64,000 nucleotides of DNA from Sclerodactyla briareus (GCA_026419785.1 JAODTK010001333.1:310001-374000); one strand, 5' to 3'. Shown: positions 35,002 through 46,730, counted from the first letter of the stretch. The notes: generated from the letters alone by a model not told the origin. A program made the numbers and translations.

Positions 35002-35110
35002 AAATATCCAGTTGATAGGCGTCTGTTATGGCTACTATTCACTTCTTTTACACCTCAAATATTCAGTTGATAGGCTCCTGGCTACCTACAATTCGCTATT
35101 TTTACACCTC
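35002..35110. repeat. Two-unit tandem duplication of about 55 bp
   Basis: Units at 35002-35056 and 35057-35110 share AAATATYCAGTTGATAGGC, a GGCTAC block and TTTTACACCTC. Identity is about 80 percent. Confidence 0.85.
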
Positions 35111-35269
35111 TTCAGTTTATGCATCACAGAGGATTATACAATGATGGGTTTCAGAGGGTCAGGAAAATAGGTGAAATAAATTAGTGTTCCACTGATTTCA
35201 TGTCGCGATCCATCTAAGCACGTGACGCCTTCGATTGCGCGAATTTTTAAGGTAAAGTGTTCTCCGTTT

Positions 35270-36065
35270 CCAAATGGGGACCTCCAGATGGTCATTGTTC
35301 AGTTTGTTCATTCAAAATAAATATAATGAACTTAAATTCGAAAAGGAAAAAAAGAAGAATTTCAGCCAAAAGTATGTGATACGATTATATCTCATGAATT
35401 TATGGTCTTCTCAGATGCACAATACACAGTGAGCCCCAGATGGCTATTTTCATGTTATAAAATGAAAACAAACTTTGCAAATTAAAATGAATTTCATCTT
35501 AGCCACCATGTTCAAGCGGCATCATTAGTTGCCGCGCAGCGTAGCGAAATATTCTAAATTAGATCTTCTCAAATGCCAAATGGTGATCCCCCGGATGGCT
35601 ATTTTCATGTGATGATACAAAAATAAATAAAAGTATTAGTATGAATTTCCCTTATAGCCACTCTATGTTGTTGCGATTTCGAGGCTATCCGAGCTAGGCG
35701 GCACCATTGGTTGTCGCGCAGCGTAGCAATTTTATTTTTCAAATTAATCATTATTAAATGCCAAATGGTGATTTCCAGATAAATGGGCCTAAATAAATTA
35801 AAAGTTAATGAATTTCATCTTAGCCTCTCTATGTTCATGGGAATTTGAGCCTATAATTGCGAAAGGGGGGGGGGGAAGACGGGTGGGTGGTCATAATTGG
35901 TTTCCGCGCAGCGTAGTGAAGTCTTTGCAGATGCCACATAGTGGGTGCAAGATAGCCAGTTTATATGAAAAAAAATGTGAATTCACATTTCGATTTTAGA
36001 TTAAGAGAAGTGGGCAAAAGGCACCATGATTTGTCAAGAAGCGTAGCATGGAATTGTCAAAGGAG
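35270..36065. repeat. Degenerate satellite-like array, unit about 185 bp
   Basis: A core CGCGCAGCGTAG occurs at 35533, 35715 and 35905, with a decayed version at 36035. Each is preceded by an ATCATTAGTTG/CACCATTGGTTG block and an AATGAATTTCATCTTAGCC block, and followed by ATGCCAAATGGTGATYCCCAGATGG. An initial partial unit begins near 35270 (CCAAATGGGGACCTCCAGATGG). The spacing is 182, 190 and 130 bases. The third unit has gained a poly-G run at 35866-35876. No frame is conserved between units, so it is non-coding. Confidence 0.85.
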
Positions 36066-36069
36066 TGAT

Positions 36070-39000
36070 TATTGTGTGGGTCGCAAATGTTAGTTTTAGA
36101 TAAGCATTAATATCAAAACAGAAAATATTCCTATGGCCCGGAAAATATATAGTCGGCACAATATTAATTGACTAAAAGTGATTTTGATATTTTATTGATG
36201 GTGACATTTCAATACACGCATCAATGTTTTCCAGCGTTTCATGAACGTTCATCAATAATTCCTACCTTCACTTGTTTGGAAAACCATAACATATTTTTCC
36301 TAACTTGGAATTCTGGATTGTGCCGGATTGATCATCTGGCGGCCCGATTTTGACCCGCGGACCGCCATTTAGAACCTTCCGAGAGGCTGTTTGTGTATTT
36401 TTGGACATATTTCCATGAAAAGAACAAAAGCAACTCACAATATCAAGGGGTTCCAGAGTTACGCAAATTATGATGCATTAGCCCACATTTTCTGGGCCGG
36501 TAGAAGTCTTGAGCTGTAAAGACCCCAGGTTGGTCAGTTGGCAGTTCTATGTATATTTGATATCAGGTATCGAGCCCGAGCCTAGGACAGACATATTCGA
36601 AGGCAATGGCATTACTAATCCCGATATATATTCAAGTTGGGGAGTGGGGGGGGGGCGGGGGGATCCGCAATTATTATCAAAGAACAATTTATTATATAGC
36701 CTACTTTTTCATTTCGAGAATACCTTTTTAATTTATGACACTCATACAAAAAATTGGGGGGCGGGACCCCGGGCCCCAATGGGCACGGACGCACTGCGAG
36801 ACATACGACCGATATGGAAGGAAAGGCCCCAAAAGTAGTAGAGTAACCAAAAAACTAGAACACTAGTTTCTGAAGAATTCGGGAGGCATAGGAAGTAAAT
36901 GTCGACAAGGACCGTGTTTTTCCTTCTAGCCATAAGACGGACAGTACAATCTTGACCACATTGAATGCGACCTATACTTGCTCAGCAGTGATACCAGACA
37001 ACGCGAAGTTGAAAAACTCAAGATGGGTGGTGAAGCAGAATCAATCAGACAAGCAGTTTAAAACCTGGCCCTCCTGGGTAAATCAACGATCGATTGTGCT
37101 TCATCAACAGAGTCATTGCAGAACCTACGTGTAACATTACCAAGGTCGTCAGACAATAAATAAACCTCTATTAAACACAACCCAGTCGTCATAAATTCAG
37201 AAGTCCGATAGACTCCACTTCATTTGTTTAGGAATAGTGAATAATGAGGCAATGATCTAGATGGTGGGTTATACGATGCAACACTTACCATTACAAATAA
37301 ACAGATTACTTATTTAACAGTAGTCTTTAAAGAAACGTCGTACAGTCCTGTTCCTAAAAAAAAATCCTCCTTTTATTGTTATGTAGTTTCAAGTAATTCC
37401 CTTTTATTATAAGTCTGGGGAGACCGATGTGCAATCCTGGTCAAAATAGTAATCGCCTAAATTCAAAATTAACGCGTAAATCGTGAATTTCGTTCGATAA
37501 TCTGAACCTGCAGACACTACACTTAACAGACAGCACATTCATCTGACCGTATACAGTAAAGCCTGAAGCATGTAACCTTCCAATGCCTTTTCGGTTTTCC
37601 ATATTTCCGGAATGACATTACCTTCACTGGAGGCATTTCGTCACCAATTTAACATACTATTTCAACAGTCCGGTTTGTTCCGGGTGGGAAAAACAATTGA
37701 CGTTTATTCTGTTATGCCATTCGGTACCCGATTTTTGTCAGATATTTTATGGACATGCCCTCACAACAGAATCTACTAAAAAAACTGGAGACGGAGATTC
37801 GCTAATGTGAATCCCCTCGCTGTACGCCCCAAAGTGCTTCAATATCGCGCGGTGTCTCTCGAATGAATATTACTACTACCGGATCAATACCGCGTGTTTG
37901 TTTTACTACCACCGAATACCACTCATCAATTACTCGCCAGAGACATGTATGTTGTCGGTTTGGCAGATCTACCGCCAGTCACGACATTTGAATCACCTCG
38001 TTGATGGTACCTCCCTGTCTCTCTTCATGCATTGCATCCCGCGAGAAGATGTAGACCCCTTGATCTGCCTATCTGCTGCTGCTCTTCGAGTGTCGTTTCG
38101 TGTCAACACATACATGAATACGATACGTGATGGACGCCCAACTCCTCGTGTATTAAAAGCTAGACGATAACGGTTTAGACCGAGTATGTACTGAATGCTG
38201 GAGCCAGACATCAGACCTCATTTCGCTACATCTTAATTTTACCTGTCATCTACTTCTGCCACGATGCTATTGTGTTTTGCTCAATTGCCAATTTACTAGT
38301 TCTGTATATATATTAGTCTCTCGTGTTCATTTGCTTGTTCATAGGCGAGCCAGTGTGCACGCCTCTCACCACAAGAGAGAAATATTCAGGCGCTATAATG
38401 ATTTGAAGACTTTTTCGGCGACTTGTCAAACCCGTGGGGTACATCTCCCTAGCCATTTGCCCCTGGCAAACAAGCTTGTATGCGACTCTGTCGTACCCGC
38501 CGGATGAAATTCCCATAGAGGCAATCACATCCAGCGCACTACACGTGATGCAAAAGTGGCCTCCAAAGAGCGAATTAATCGCGGTACTTGCCCACAGTTA
38601 ACGAGATCCCGAACCCATGACCAATAGGTTATGAGCCATGGAGCTATTATATTAACTGGAGATGACATTAGAGTGCGTATTGTGTGGTCCTGTTCATTTT
38701 CCCGTCAGAGACCCCAAACTCGAAGTGAGGAGGCGCCCTATTGTGTGCAACAATCGTGACAAAACACAGTCATTTTGTTTACTCTCTAATCCGCGGATTC
38801 TTTCGACCATAGACCCCGAAAATACCGTCATTGCTCCATAGTGAGGCTGGTATATCATAGGACAAGATTCTGCACATATTCATTGAGTGTTACCACCCAA
38901 ACCCACTGTTTCAGAAAACGCGGGAAATCAGCCGATCTATTACGGAAGCACAGAAACAACATGAATAATTCTAAAACCGAATTGATTCGTCTGTCTGTCA

Positions 39001-40185
39001 AGAATTCACCATCTAGGCGTAGAATTTGACATCACGGAGTGAACTAGAGCTTAAGAATGTGAAGCTCGAATTAAAGGAGGCTGTCAAACGGAACATATTC
39101 TAATCTTCTGACGAAATGCGAACCATGTCGCCCGAATCACATGTCCCTATAACACTACTATAATTGAGGGCGCTGTTACAGGTTAGCAACAGGGTTCCAT
39201 ACTGACTTTCGGTTTTGTATAGGCGCTTCAGTACAAGCATGTCCGAGGCTTGTTATGAGCCCGTGACCTTGACCAGCCACCGCTCTCTTCCTGATAAGTC
39301 AGCAATACATTATTAATTATCCCGTTGGGTATAATTGCTATATCATCAATACTGGTCCATGTGTAACTTTGCACTTGCACTCGCAACCGAAACTTAGTAG
39401 GGACAATAGGTGTAATTAGACGAAATACGTTACTAGAGCAGTTAAACTAGTTAGCTATCGATTAATTATTACATAATATTAATTATGATAATAATCATGA
39501 TAATAATGATAATAATAATGAACAATGACAAGATAAAATTGAAGAACATTTCGTAAATACCCGTAAATGATGGTCAATAACAAGCACATACCAAATATTA
39601 GTAGGATGAACCGAATCTTGCAGAATTCCAACTTTTTCTTGAATTGTTGCATTACACAAGGTATTGTTCACTAAACTAGGCACGCGAGAAGGCACCACGA
39701 GATAATTGTTAAACAACCCCGTTTACGATCTTCCTGACAGAATGCCCTACGAATATCGGTGATTTCACAGACGACTAAACTAATTTGTATTCTTATCTCC
39801 TCCTTTGTTTCTTTTCTTTCTCCTCCTTCCTTTGTGACCGTCATCTTAGGGGAAGACAATTTGAATATATGTAATGTTTCCTTCCGAAAGGAGAACCTCT
39901 GTCAGATGCTGAAATAATAGGTAGAACCTCCCAGGGGAGTTACGAAGAGCAGCGATATCTTCAAGTGGTATCCATTGTCCCTAGCCAATGAGGGGACGAC
40001 TCTGCCCAAGATGAATGAAATTCGAAATATACTTTGTTCTCGATATGATGGGATCTATATCCATGTTTGGTGATGTGTGGTTATCATTTTACATTAGCAG
40101 CGATGACGTCTGCATGAGGAGAGTCCTCAGTTGCTCTTGAACAGTTAGTACGACATTAACCGAGTTCGCTTTCGCTCTTTATTCC
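36070..40185. other. No recognisable gene; simple repeats only
   Basis: Contains a G run at 36645-36661, a GC-rich palindromic block near 36752-36780 and an ATA/ATG microsatellite at 39461-39526. No domain, transposon end or splice-supported exon is recognised. Confidence 0.4.
39461..39526. repeat. ATA/ATG-rich microsatellite
   Basis: Irregular ATAATA, TAATTA and ATGATA units. Confidence 0.8.
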
Positions 40186-40187
40186 AG

Positions 40188-40411
40188 ATATACGAGCTGA
40201 ACAGAGAACTTGGCGGTGATGGAGGAGATTCATATAAGCCTTACGAACCGAGCCTTTATCCTCTTTATACAGACCCAAAGGTCCAAGAAGTAGTAGTATA
40301 TATGACGTTAGACAAGCAATAGAGCAAGTTCAATCTAGAGAGAATGCCTTCCCCCTGGAGTATCCACCCGTCAGCTTCGATGATACGTCAGAGAATAGAG
40401 AAGTTTTGAAA
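40188..40411 (+). CDS. Possible internal exon with a frame break
   Basis: A pyrimidine-rich acceptor (CTCTTTATTCCAG) ends at 40187 and a strong donor (AAA/GTGAGT) starts at 40412, bounding 224 bases. The first half reads in one frame as a hydrophilic, Tyr/Pro-rich peptide containing GGDGGDSYKPYEPSLYP. From about 40275 that frame meets a stop at 40319, while the +1 frame runs open to the donor as IYDVRQAIEQVQSRENAFPL and then YPPVSFDDTSENREVLK. Both halves have a coding-like composition. A one-base indel in the CCCAAAGG stretch (assembly error or pseudogenisation) would explain it. Alternatively only the second half is coding, or the match is chance. I do not recognise the family. The LINE fragment begins only about 25 bases after the exon end. 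Confidence 0.35.
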
Positions 40412-40434
40412 GTGAGTATGTTCAATATAAAGTA

Positions 40435-40745
40435 GTTAATTTAGTTTAATTAGTTTAGTTTAGTTTTGTGAACAAGGGTCAGAAGAACATGTCCTCATGA
40501 AAGGCCATGGAGCCACAGCATCCCAAAAGAGAAGCAAAACCCAGATGCATACATAATTCAACCCACAAGTCCTTGAAAATAAGACTGTTCTTGAACACAT
40601 TCGCACTCTTTGACAGAACAACATCTTCAGGAAGGCTATTCCACTCATTAATAACTTTCTCGAGGAGAAGTATTTCCGAATGTCCAATCTATAGCGTTTA
40701 CCACGTAGCAGGATAACCATTTCTTATTTTCCATGGGCGGATGAA
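40435..40745 (-). mobile_element. CR1-like LINE 3' end, copy 2 (5'-truncated)
   Basis: The reverse-strand frame opens as RGKRYRLDIRKYFSSRK and, after a one-base shift, continues INEWNSLPEDVVLS then an FKNSL block. This is the usual C-terminal segment of CR1/RTE/Jockey-type LINE ORF2. The non-coding 3' part has CTCTTTTGGGATGCTGTGGC and ATGAGGACATGTTCTTC. It ends in TTCACAAAACTAAACTAAAC-type tail sequence at about 40435-40468. It starts at nearly the same place in the protein as the other two copies, as expected from 5' truncation during target-primed insertion. Confidence 0.85.
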
Positions 40746-40749
40746 AATA

Positions 40750-42335
40750 CGAGAGAATACAGAAACTCAATATGGGTTAAAGATCCTTGTTATTTGTGAA
40801 TTCCCTACTCTTCGATTTGAGAAAAGGGAATAAAAATCTGACATCATTGCTATCTCTCTTTCATGATTTTCTCCTCTTCTGCATGCTTTTACACTATCGC
40901 TACGCTACATTATACTCTTTACTATTTCATTTCACTCACCTATGCAAGTTTACATCCTTCGTTTTTTGCAGCATCATATTCGTATTAGCGGTGTACACTC
41001 TTATCGTTCGTTCCGCACAATACTAACGCTTTAATTGTCGAAAAGATCACTTCTCTAGAATAAATGTCATAGAATGCGGATAACATTTGGAGAGTACTTC
41101 ATTGAGCGGCGAAGGTAAGATCACTCATCTTTTGCAATTTGCATGCAATGAGCACATATCTGTGTGAACGCTTATATAACTTACACACGCTAGTCCAAGT
41201 ATAACGCCTAGCTCACCATTCTATGTATAGTACCTTTCATTCAACCATTTTCTGAGGTCCAAGCTACTCCTTCGACAAAATCAGTTAGCCTAGTTGAATT
41301 GGACTCTAGGGTATTATAGATACATCTGGGCCAATAGATATTGCCCAGTTCTTCTTAACCTATTGGTTATTGTCTATGTTTCTTTGCTAATTTACAATTA
41401 CCTTGAAACTTGCGGGAGAAAATTATGCCTAAATAGAAAAAAATATTGTTTTGAGCCATGTCCCGTGGGGTTCTGCTAACAAATACGTATGAGTTTTCCA
41501 TGGGCAATTATAAGTTCTGTACACTCCTGAAAAAAACAAAAAATGTATCAACTCTACATGGCCACCATGAACCTGCCGGTTCCCTGCTCCTATCATATTT
41601 CTACCTACCAACATAGAAACTCACTGGCCTATTCTCCCGTAATGATGAAGTAGGATGGATGAATGAATCAACACTTGTTCAATGTATATTCAACATTTGG
41701 ACGAACGATTAGTTTGATAACATGACTGCTTCCCTGGGCCCTGATTGCCTAATATGACAGCAAGTTGTTATCAGATAAAATTACCTAAATTCATTTCCTA
41801 TCTAAATACGAGGAATAGTTCCTATGTACGTGAAGCTCCTAGATAGCCACTCTGAGGTAATCATCGGAAAAGCAATAGCGACTCTACCCATTGTCAGACT
41901 ATGATCAGTACATGTTACTGGAGATCGTTAAGGGTCAGTTTCTTTCATATATGCCAACACAGGTCAGTGACAAATGGTAAACGCCGCCATAATGAGTCAT
42001 CACAGTCCATACTATGGGTGTTGCCTGCTAAAGTGAGGGAGCATTTCCAGTTGATGATTAGTCTATTTAACGTAGTTTAGTTGGGATGAACATGACGCTT
42101 GTCTCTCTCTACCAAACTGAGCCCGTTGGCTCCCTTTCTATACGAGATCATTTTACTTCACTGTTACTGTTCATGTATGTTCATCTCATTTGTATCACTG
42201 TTTGCATGTGTGAATCAGATCAATGTAGTCACAGCCTACATGTCGTATGCCTATTGCTATCACATGCAGTTATTGCAACTCTACACCCTCATTCTCGCAT
42301 CACGTTTAAACTACTACCCATTTCTAACATCACTG
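40750..42335. other. No recognisable gene or element
   Basis: Frames at 40787-41026 and 41294-41479 are rich in hydrophobic residues but carry no known motif and are of chance length. Confidence 0.4.
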
Positions 42336-42340
42336 TATCA

Positions 42341-42515
42341 CTGCTAAATGTAATAACAACGATTGATTTAATACTAACTGTTAAAATAATAAACATTAAC
42401 GCTGATTGTAACACTAACCGTAATTGTAATAAAAATCAACGCTAAATGTGTCGTCCCACCATTAATGTAATACGATTAATTTAATACGATTAACGATAAA
42501 TGTAATTAACCTTCC
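42341..42515 (+). repeat. Left arm of a fold-back-like inverted repeat
   Basis: Opens with CTGCTAAATGTAATAACAAC, the exact reverse complement of the right arm's outer end. It continues with irregular units of the type AACGCTAAATGTAAT and ACCGTAATTGTAATAAAA. The arm is made of short internal repeats, as in fold-back elements. Confidence 0.75.
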
Positions 42516-42850
42516 TTTCCAAATTTCATTGTTAAAAATGTGTTCGCGCGCGCGTTTGTGGATCATCGTTTTATAATTCACTGCCCCTGAGCTCACAGAA
42601 TTGCTATGAGTGGAAAGCACAGTAGATCCTGATTAGTCTTAGATGCAATTTATGAATGCCATTGACTGTAGATGTGGTAGAAAGAACAGCCGCTCTCTCT
42701 CCCCGCACGCAGCGCTCCCAATGCTCCATTACGTTTACCTTAGACGGCACCTTCTCTCTGTAAATTCTGTGTCCACTGGACAAATAACCTTGGGTGCGTG
42801 CATTGGCATATATGCTTGTGGGACTGGGTGGGACATTTTCAAGTCGTCAG

Positions 42851-42866
42851 AGGTCATTGAAGGTCA
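42851..42866 (+). promoter_or_regulatory. AGGTCA DR4-type direct repeat
   Basis: AGGTCA-ttga-AGGTCA is exact. GGGTCA words at about 42986 and 43009 continue the pattern. The context is repeat-like, so regulatory function is speculative. Confidence 0.3.
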
Positions 42867-43282
42867 CTTATATGCATTGAAACACCACCTCATAAATAAG
42901 CTTTGAAGACGATAAAGTCAATTGTAGTACAGGGTATACGTTGTGGAGGGGAAACCTTTTTTCATGGAAAAGTAATGTCATCCAGGGTCACCAAGGAATA
43001 ATTTAGGGTCAGACTAGTTTTCTCGCTCTAACATGAAGATAATTTTTTGCCAAGGTTTGTTAGTTGCAACCATGCAAATCAACTGCCATCTGTGTAAAAT
43101 TTACCCCCAATTCGACCGATTATTAGTTTTGACGCAAGTTTTTGTTGTCATTTTCGGATGTCCACGGCACCTCCTGATCCGAAGGAACCGTGATTTCACT
43201 CCTGTGAAAGGAAGGGAAGCCAATCAATTTGCAAGGAATATTGACGCATGTTTGCGTCTTGTTCAAACGGGTATATGTGTAA

Positions 43283-43515
43283 GATGCTAGGCTTCTCTCA
43301 GAGAGTTATCAATGAGTGGAATAGGCTTCCTGGAGAAGTTGTTCAGTGTGAAAGCGTTGAAGAACAGCCTCCATTAATTTTTCGAGAATTGCTGGCGAAA
43401 TCCTTAGGCGCTGGGTTTTTCTTCTCTTTTGGGATGTTGTGGCCCCGGGGTCTTTGATGAGAATGTTGTCCTCCTCGATCCTTTTTCACTAAACTAAACT
43501 AAACTAAACTAAACT
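43283..43515 (+). mobile_element. CR1-like LINE 3' end, copy 3 (5'-truncated)
   Basis: The forward frame encodes GFSQRVINEWNRLPGEVV followed by QCESVEE, the C-terminal signature of CR1/RTE/Jockey-type ORF2. Downstream comes CTTCTCTTTTGGGATGTTGT, GGCCCCGGGGTC, ATGAGAATGTTG and TTCACTAAACTAAACTAAAC. The tail of about five perfect AAACT units at 43487-43515 is the best-preserved of the three copies. It lies inside the fold-back-like pair. Confidence 0.85.
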
Positions 43516-44334
43516 AATCTACTGTCTATTGGATTTCGGGTGCTACGTACTGCCTTCGATGTATGGACCTACGAACCATGGTGGGTTTTGCCTGAACCTA
43601 GTATTAGGTATATACACGACTGTGGAAAAAATCGCATCCTAAATGCTCTCTGACTATTGAAACATGTCGGTAACGATCCGCCATCACCGGGAATAATTAT
43701 CTATTAAGCATGGTCCTGCACAAGTAGGCATCTCTCTCAAACTGTGGTTCCAGTTCTGTTTTCATGCGTTCAAAGGTGCGCATTATTCTTTTCTATATAA
43801 CCTCCGTGTTTGTGTTAACGCTTTCATAGCGACATGGTTTTTCCTTTCAAGTTCCCATCTTGTTGAAATTTCTACATAGTGGGCATTAACCTATTCATCT
43901 TGATCACTTCGTTTTTGCTCGACCTGCGTATCATTTGTTGCAGATACAGGGTATACATGACTAATATTATAACTGTTGTTGGCAAGATCCAAAACTACTT
44001 CAATGGATAAAGCATCTCATGTTAACACAACAAGGATAATTAAATACATAGATGGATGGATAGACGGATAACTGCTGCCACAACAGATCAACCATTGGGC
44101 TAAAAACAGACAAGTAATCGGCTGGTGAAGAAATGGACATTCACACAATAACAAGACCAGTACCAGGGGTGGGGTTTCTTTGCACTTACTGATGTAAGCC
44201 GGAGACACTTGTTACGTATTTTATTATAGTTATTAGCTTCTATATAGGCTTGCTACGGCCGATTTCCAGCATGATATCAGGCAAACGGAATATTCTATTG
44301 TTCACCAGATGTTGCAAGACGATACTGTCCCTTT

Positions 44335-44573
44335 AATGCTCCAAAGGCTCGGCAATTATAATGTTCATTACATTCAGCATTGATGCCTATCACATTCCCG
44401 GTGCGTCAAATTATTCATTGCATTTAGCGTTGAGGTCGTATTACATTTACGGTGAGACATTCATTACATTTAGCGTTAGTTTTATTACAATTACGGTCAT
44501 TTCAACATTTATCGTTGATACTCATTACTTTTACGATTAGTATTACATTTAGCGTTGTTATTACATTTAGCAG
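44335..44573 (-). repeat. Right arm of a fold-back-like inverted repeat
   Basis: Read on the reverse strand from 44573 it begins CTGCTAAATGTAATAACAAC and shares ACCGTAATTGTAATAAAA and repeated AACGCTAAATGTAAT with the left arm. The two arms enclose about 1.8 kb that includes the CR1-like copy at 43283-43515. No target-site duplication was identified. Confidence 0.75.
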
Positions 44574-44579
44574 AAATAC

Positions 44580-46190
44580 ATACACAAAACACCACTATCA
44601 GTATTTCTCTCTCGCCCTTCGCCTCTCTCACCTTATTTCGTTTTGGGTAGCAATGGCGCGCAACATAAATGGAATTAGATCGGTACATTAATGATTATTT
44701 CTATTTTCTGTAGGTTTTCATATATACACAAATGGAGGGGGAAGACAAGCCACCAGATATTAAATATGGTTCCATACGAGTGACTAACTGTTACTCTTAT
44801 GTTACTCTTGTGTTAACAACAAGTTGTCATATTGCAGTATGTTATGACAATGTTATAGTCGAGACTGAATATTTCTGCGTAGCAGGGTCGGTCCCCGTTA
44901 GGGTTTTCGTCCGAGGAATTGATATCACTTCCCGAATCTGTAACCTGGAGGGGTGGGGCTGTCACCTGTTCATTGTCAAAGTTCAACATCTTGATTATCT
45001 TCATTGTATTCGTCGTGGGGATTCAACTGACGCCGCTGCCACCGCAAGACAGTACGCCGTATGGAGAGTTCGGGAAAAGAACTCGGGAACCATGAATCCG
45101 GAGGAGAGGAAGACAGCGACGGCCGTGTCTCGTGGTGGGTACTGCGCTAGTGGTGCTGAGGTGTCGTCCACCTTCCAGCACCGTTCATTCCGGCTCAATT
45201 CAAGGCAGGCCGTCCGCTTTCATTTTTGGTAAATCCTTTCACTTTATGAAGATGCCCGGTTGCCTGCCTCATCAATAGAACCTGAAAGGCTGTACATTGG
45301 TGTTACAGCTCTCTCCGGATGTGGGCCAGCGGGTTCTGGCGGGATCAGTTTAGGTAGTTACATCTGTTACTGGTTTGGTTGTGACGAAGGTCATCATATG
45401 CAGGGGGTGGTTGTTGCCTTGACCACCACCTCTTTGTCTAAGAAACACAGGTAACGCCGATCGACTAGCGTATAATGCGACTGCGGATCGTCCACATTGT
45501 GGGTGTTTTATCTGTTGTCGTGGTCTTGGAATTGCTAGTTCATGGTTCGATGCGAGACACTGGACTTGTTACTCCAATGATGAGGGCACTCTCAAAGAGA
45601 CCGACCCTGTACTCATAAAAGGGAGATTGCTCATAATCTGCAGGGTTTCAGGAGTGCCCAGTTATTCACAACTGATAGCAGGTTGCTAGCTTGCTTTCAA
45701 TATCCCAAGAAAAGCTACGTCAGACTTCCATCCGTGAGCCGGCTGAAAGATCCGAGAGTAGCCAGCTTGACAGTCGTTCAAAAGGCTAAAGATGAATGTG
45801 GACCCCGAGCAACAGATGGGCTGACTTCAAATCCTGCATCATTAAGACAGCAGGAAAGTGCCAATTTCGCTCTTGCACCGGAACGATAACGATGATTACT
45901 GTCACGACCAGAGGTGTTCATTTTCGTTTATTATCAACCAGGAACCCCGGAATATGAAAGTATATACAAATAGATAATACCTACATGATAGTCGATAGAA
46001 TTGATCACCTACCACTTGAATCCTATAGATGAACGAACTAGTTAGGAAATCACTCTTCCGAAAACTACATCACGTGGCCAAGAATGATTCAAATATCGCA
46101 AATCCCAACGTGGCACTCTTACAAAAACATATTCCAATATTAAATATGGCTAGCTAGTTATAACAATTCCTTCCCGTAGTCACCTCTCAC
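44580..46190. other. No recognisable gene; long chance frame
   Basis: A 166-codon forward frame at 44732-45232 begins MEGEDKPPDIKYGSIR and lies 17 bases after an acceptor-like CTATTTTCTGTAG. It has no domain I recognise and mixed composition. I treat it as unproven. Confidence 0.3.
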
Positions 46191-46197
46191 GGAGGGC

Positions 46198-46230
46198 GTT
46201 GTTACCAGCGGTTCCTCGCCTGGTAACAAC
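46198..46230. repeat. Perfect 11-bp hairpin
   Basis: GTTGTTACCAG (46198-46208) and CTGGTAACAAC (46220-46230) are exact reverse complements around an 11-base loop. It may be a transposon end or a chance structure. Confidence 0.8.
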
Positions 46231-46424
46231 TAGTACACAGAAGTAACGCTGGTGTGCCACAGAACGGACTCGTACTCGAGATAGCTGCAAAACCCCTTTG
46301 CTCAGGAGAATATACATATATTGATCTCGCTCAGGAGAATGTAATAATGTAATGTAACAACCTCGAACCGGAGGTGAACTATGAGAGAGTACACGAGAGA
46401 GTACCTATAATATAATAGGCAGAC

Positions 46425-46730
46425 TCGCTTGAATAGACTAGCGATTTGGCGTGATAACAGTTATGCAGCAACATTCGATACCTTGTTCGTAGTCCACGCA
46501 ACTCTTGTGGCAAGTAATGAATTTATAGGGACTCTCCCAGCAATAATGTACTCCCTGCAATGCAGACCAATTTATATTTTTGTGGTCTGACCCACGAATC
46601 ATCAACATGTCTGAAGAACTTTCCGAAAAATCAGCCAGGAATCTTGGTTCAGCTAATAATGACACGTTCACAATTCAAAGTGGCCGTTAATATAGTCGAT
46701 TCCCGGAAGGTAGCCTCACTGCGCAACAAA
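46425..46730 (+). repeat. Local duplication, copy 1
   Basis: Matches 46882-46904 plus 47137-47512 in order. Shared blocks are GACTCGCTTRAATAGRCTAG, GCAAGTAATGAATTTATAGG then GACTCTCCCAGCAATAATG, CAGCCAGGRATCTTGGTTCA and TTCAAAGTGGCCGTTA. About 85 percent identity in the core. No coding frame is conserved. Confidence 0.85.

Larger units (their letters stand above)
42341..44573. mobile_element. Candidate fold-back-type element
   Basis: The inverted arms, each of roughly 175-240 bases composed of short AAATGTAAT-type repeats, bound about 2.2 kb. Long, internally repetitive inverted ends are characteristic of fold-back DNA transposons, but no transposase was recognised inside. The interior holds a CR1-like LINE 3' end, a CG-rich word near 42545 and an AGGTCA direct repeat. 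Two independent AAATGTAAT satellites in opposite orientation would be the alternative explanation. Confidence 0.45.

Noticed and set aside
36509-36838. Forward frame of 109 codons with a Gly-rich stretch
   Set aside because: The Gly-rich part comes from a G run. No domain or splice support.
43487-43515. Telomere-like repeat
   Set aside because: The AAACT units are the microsatellite tail of a LINE 3' end, shared in decayed form by two other copies. They are not an interstitial telomere.
44732-45232. Forward frame of 166 codons with an ATG and a nearby acceptor-like sequence
   Set aside because: No recognisable domain. A few frames of this length are expected by chance in 64 kb, and no matching donor or partner exon was found.
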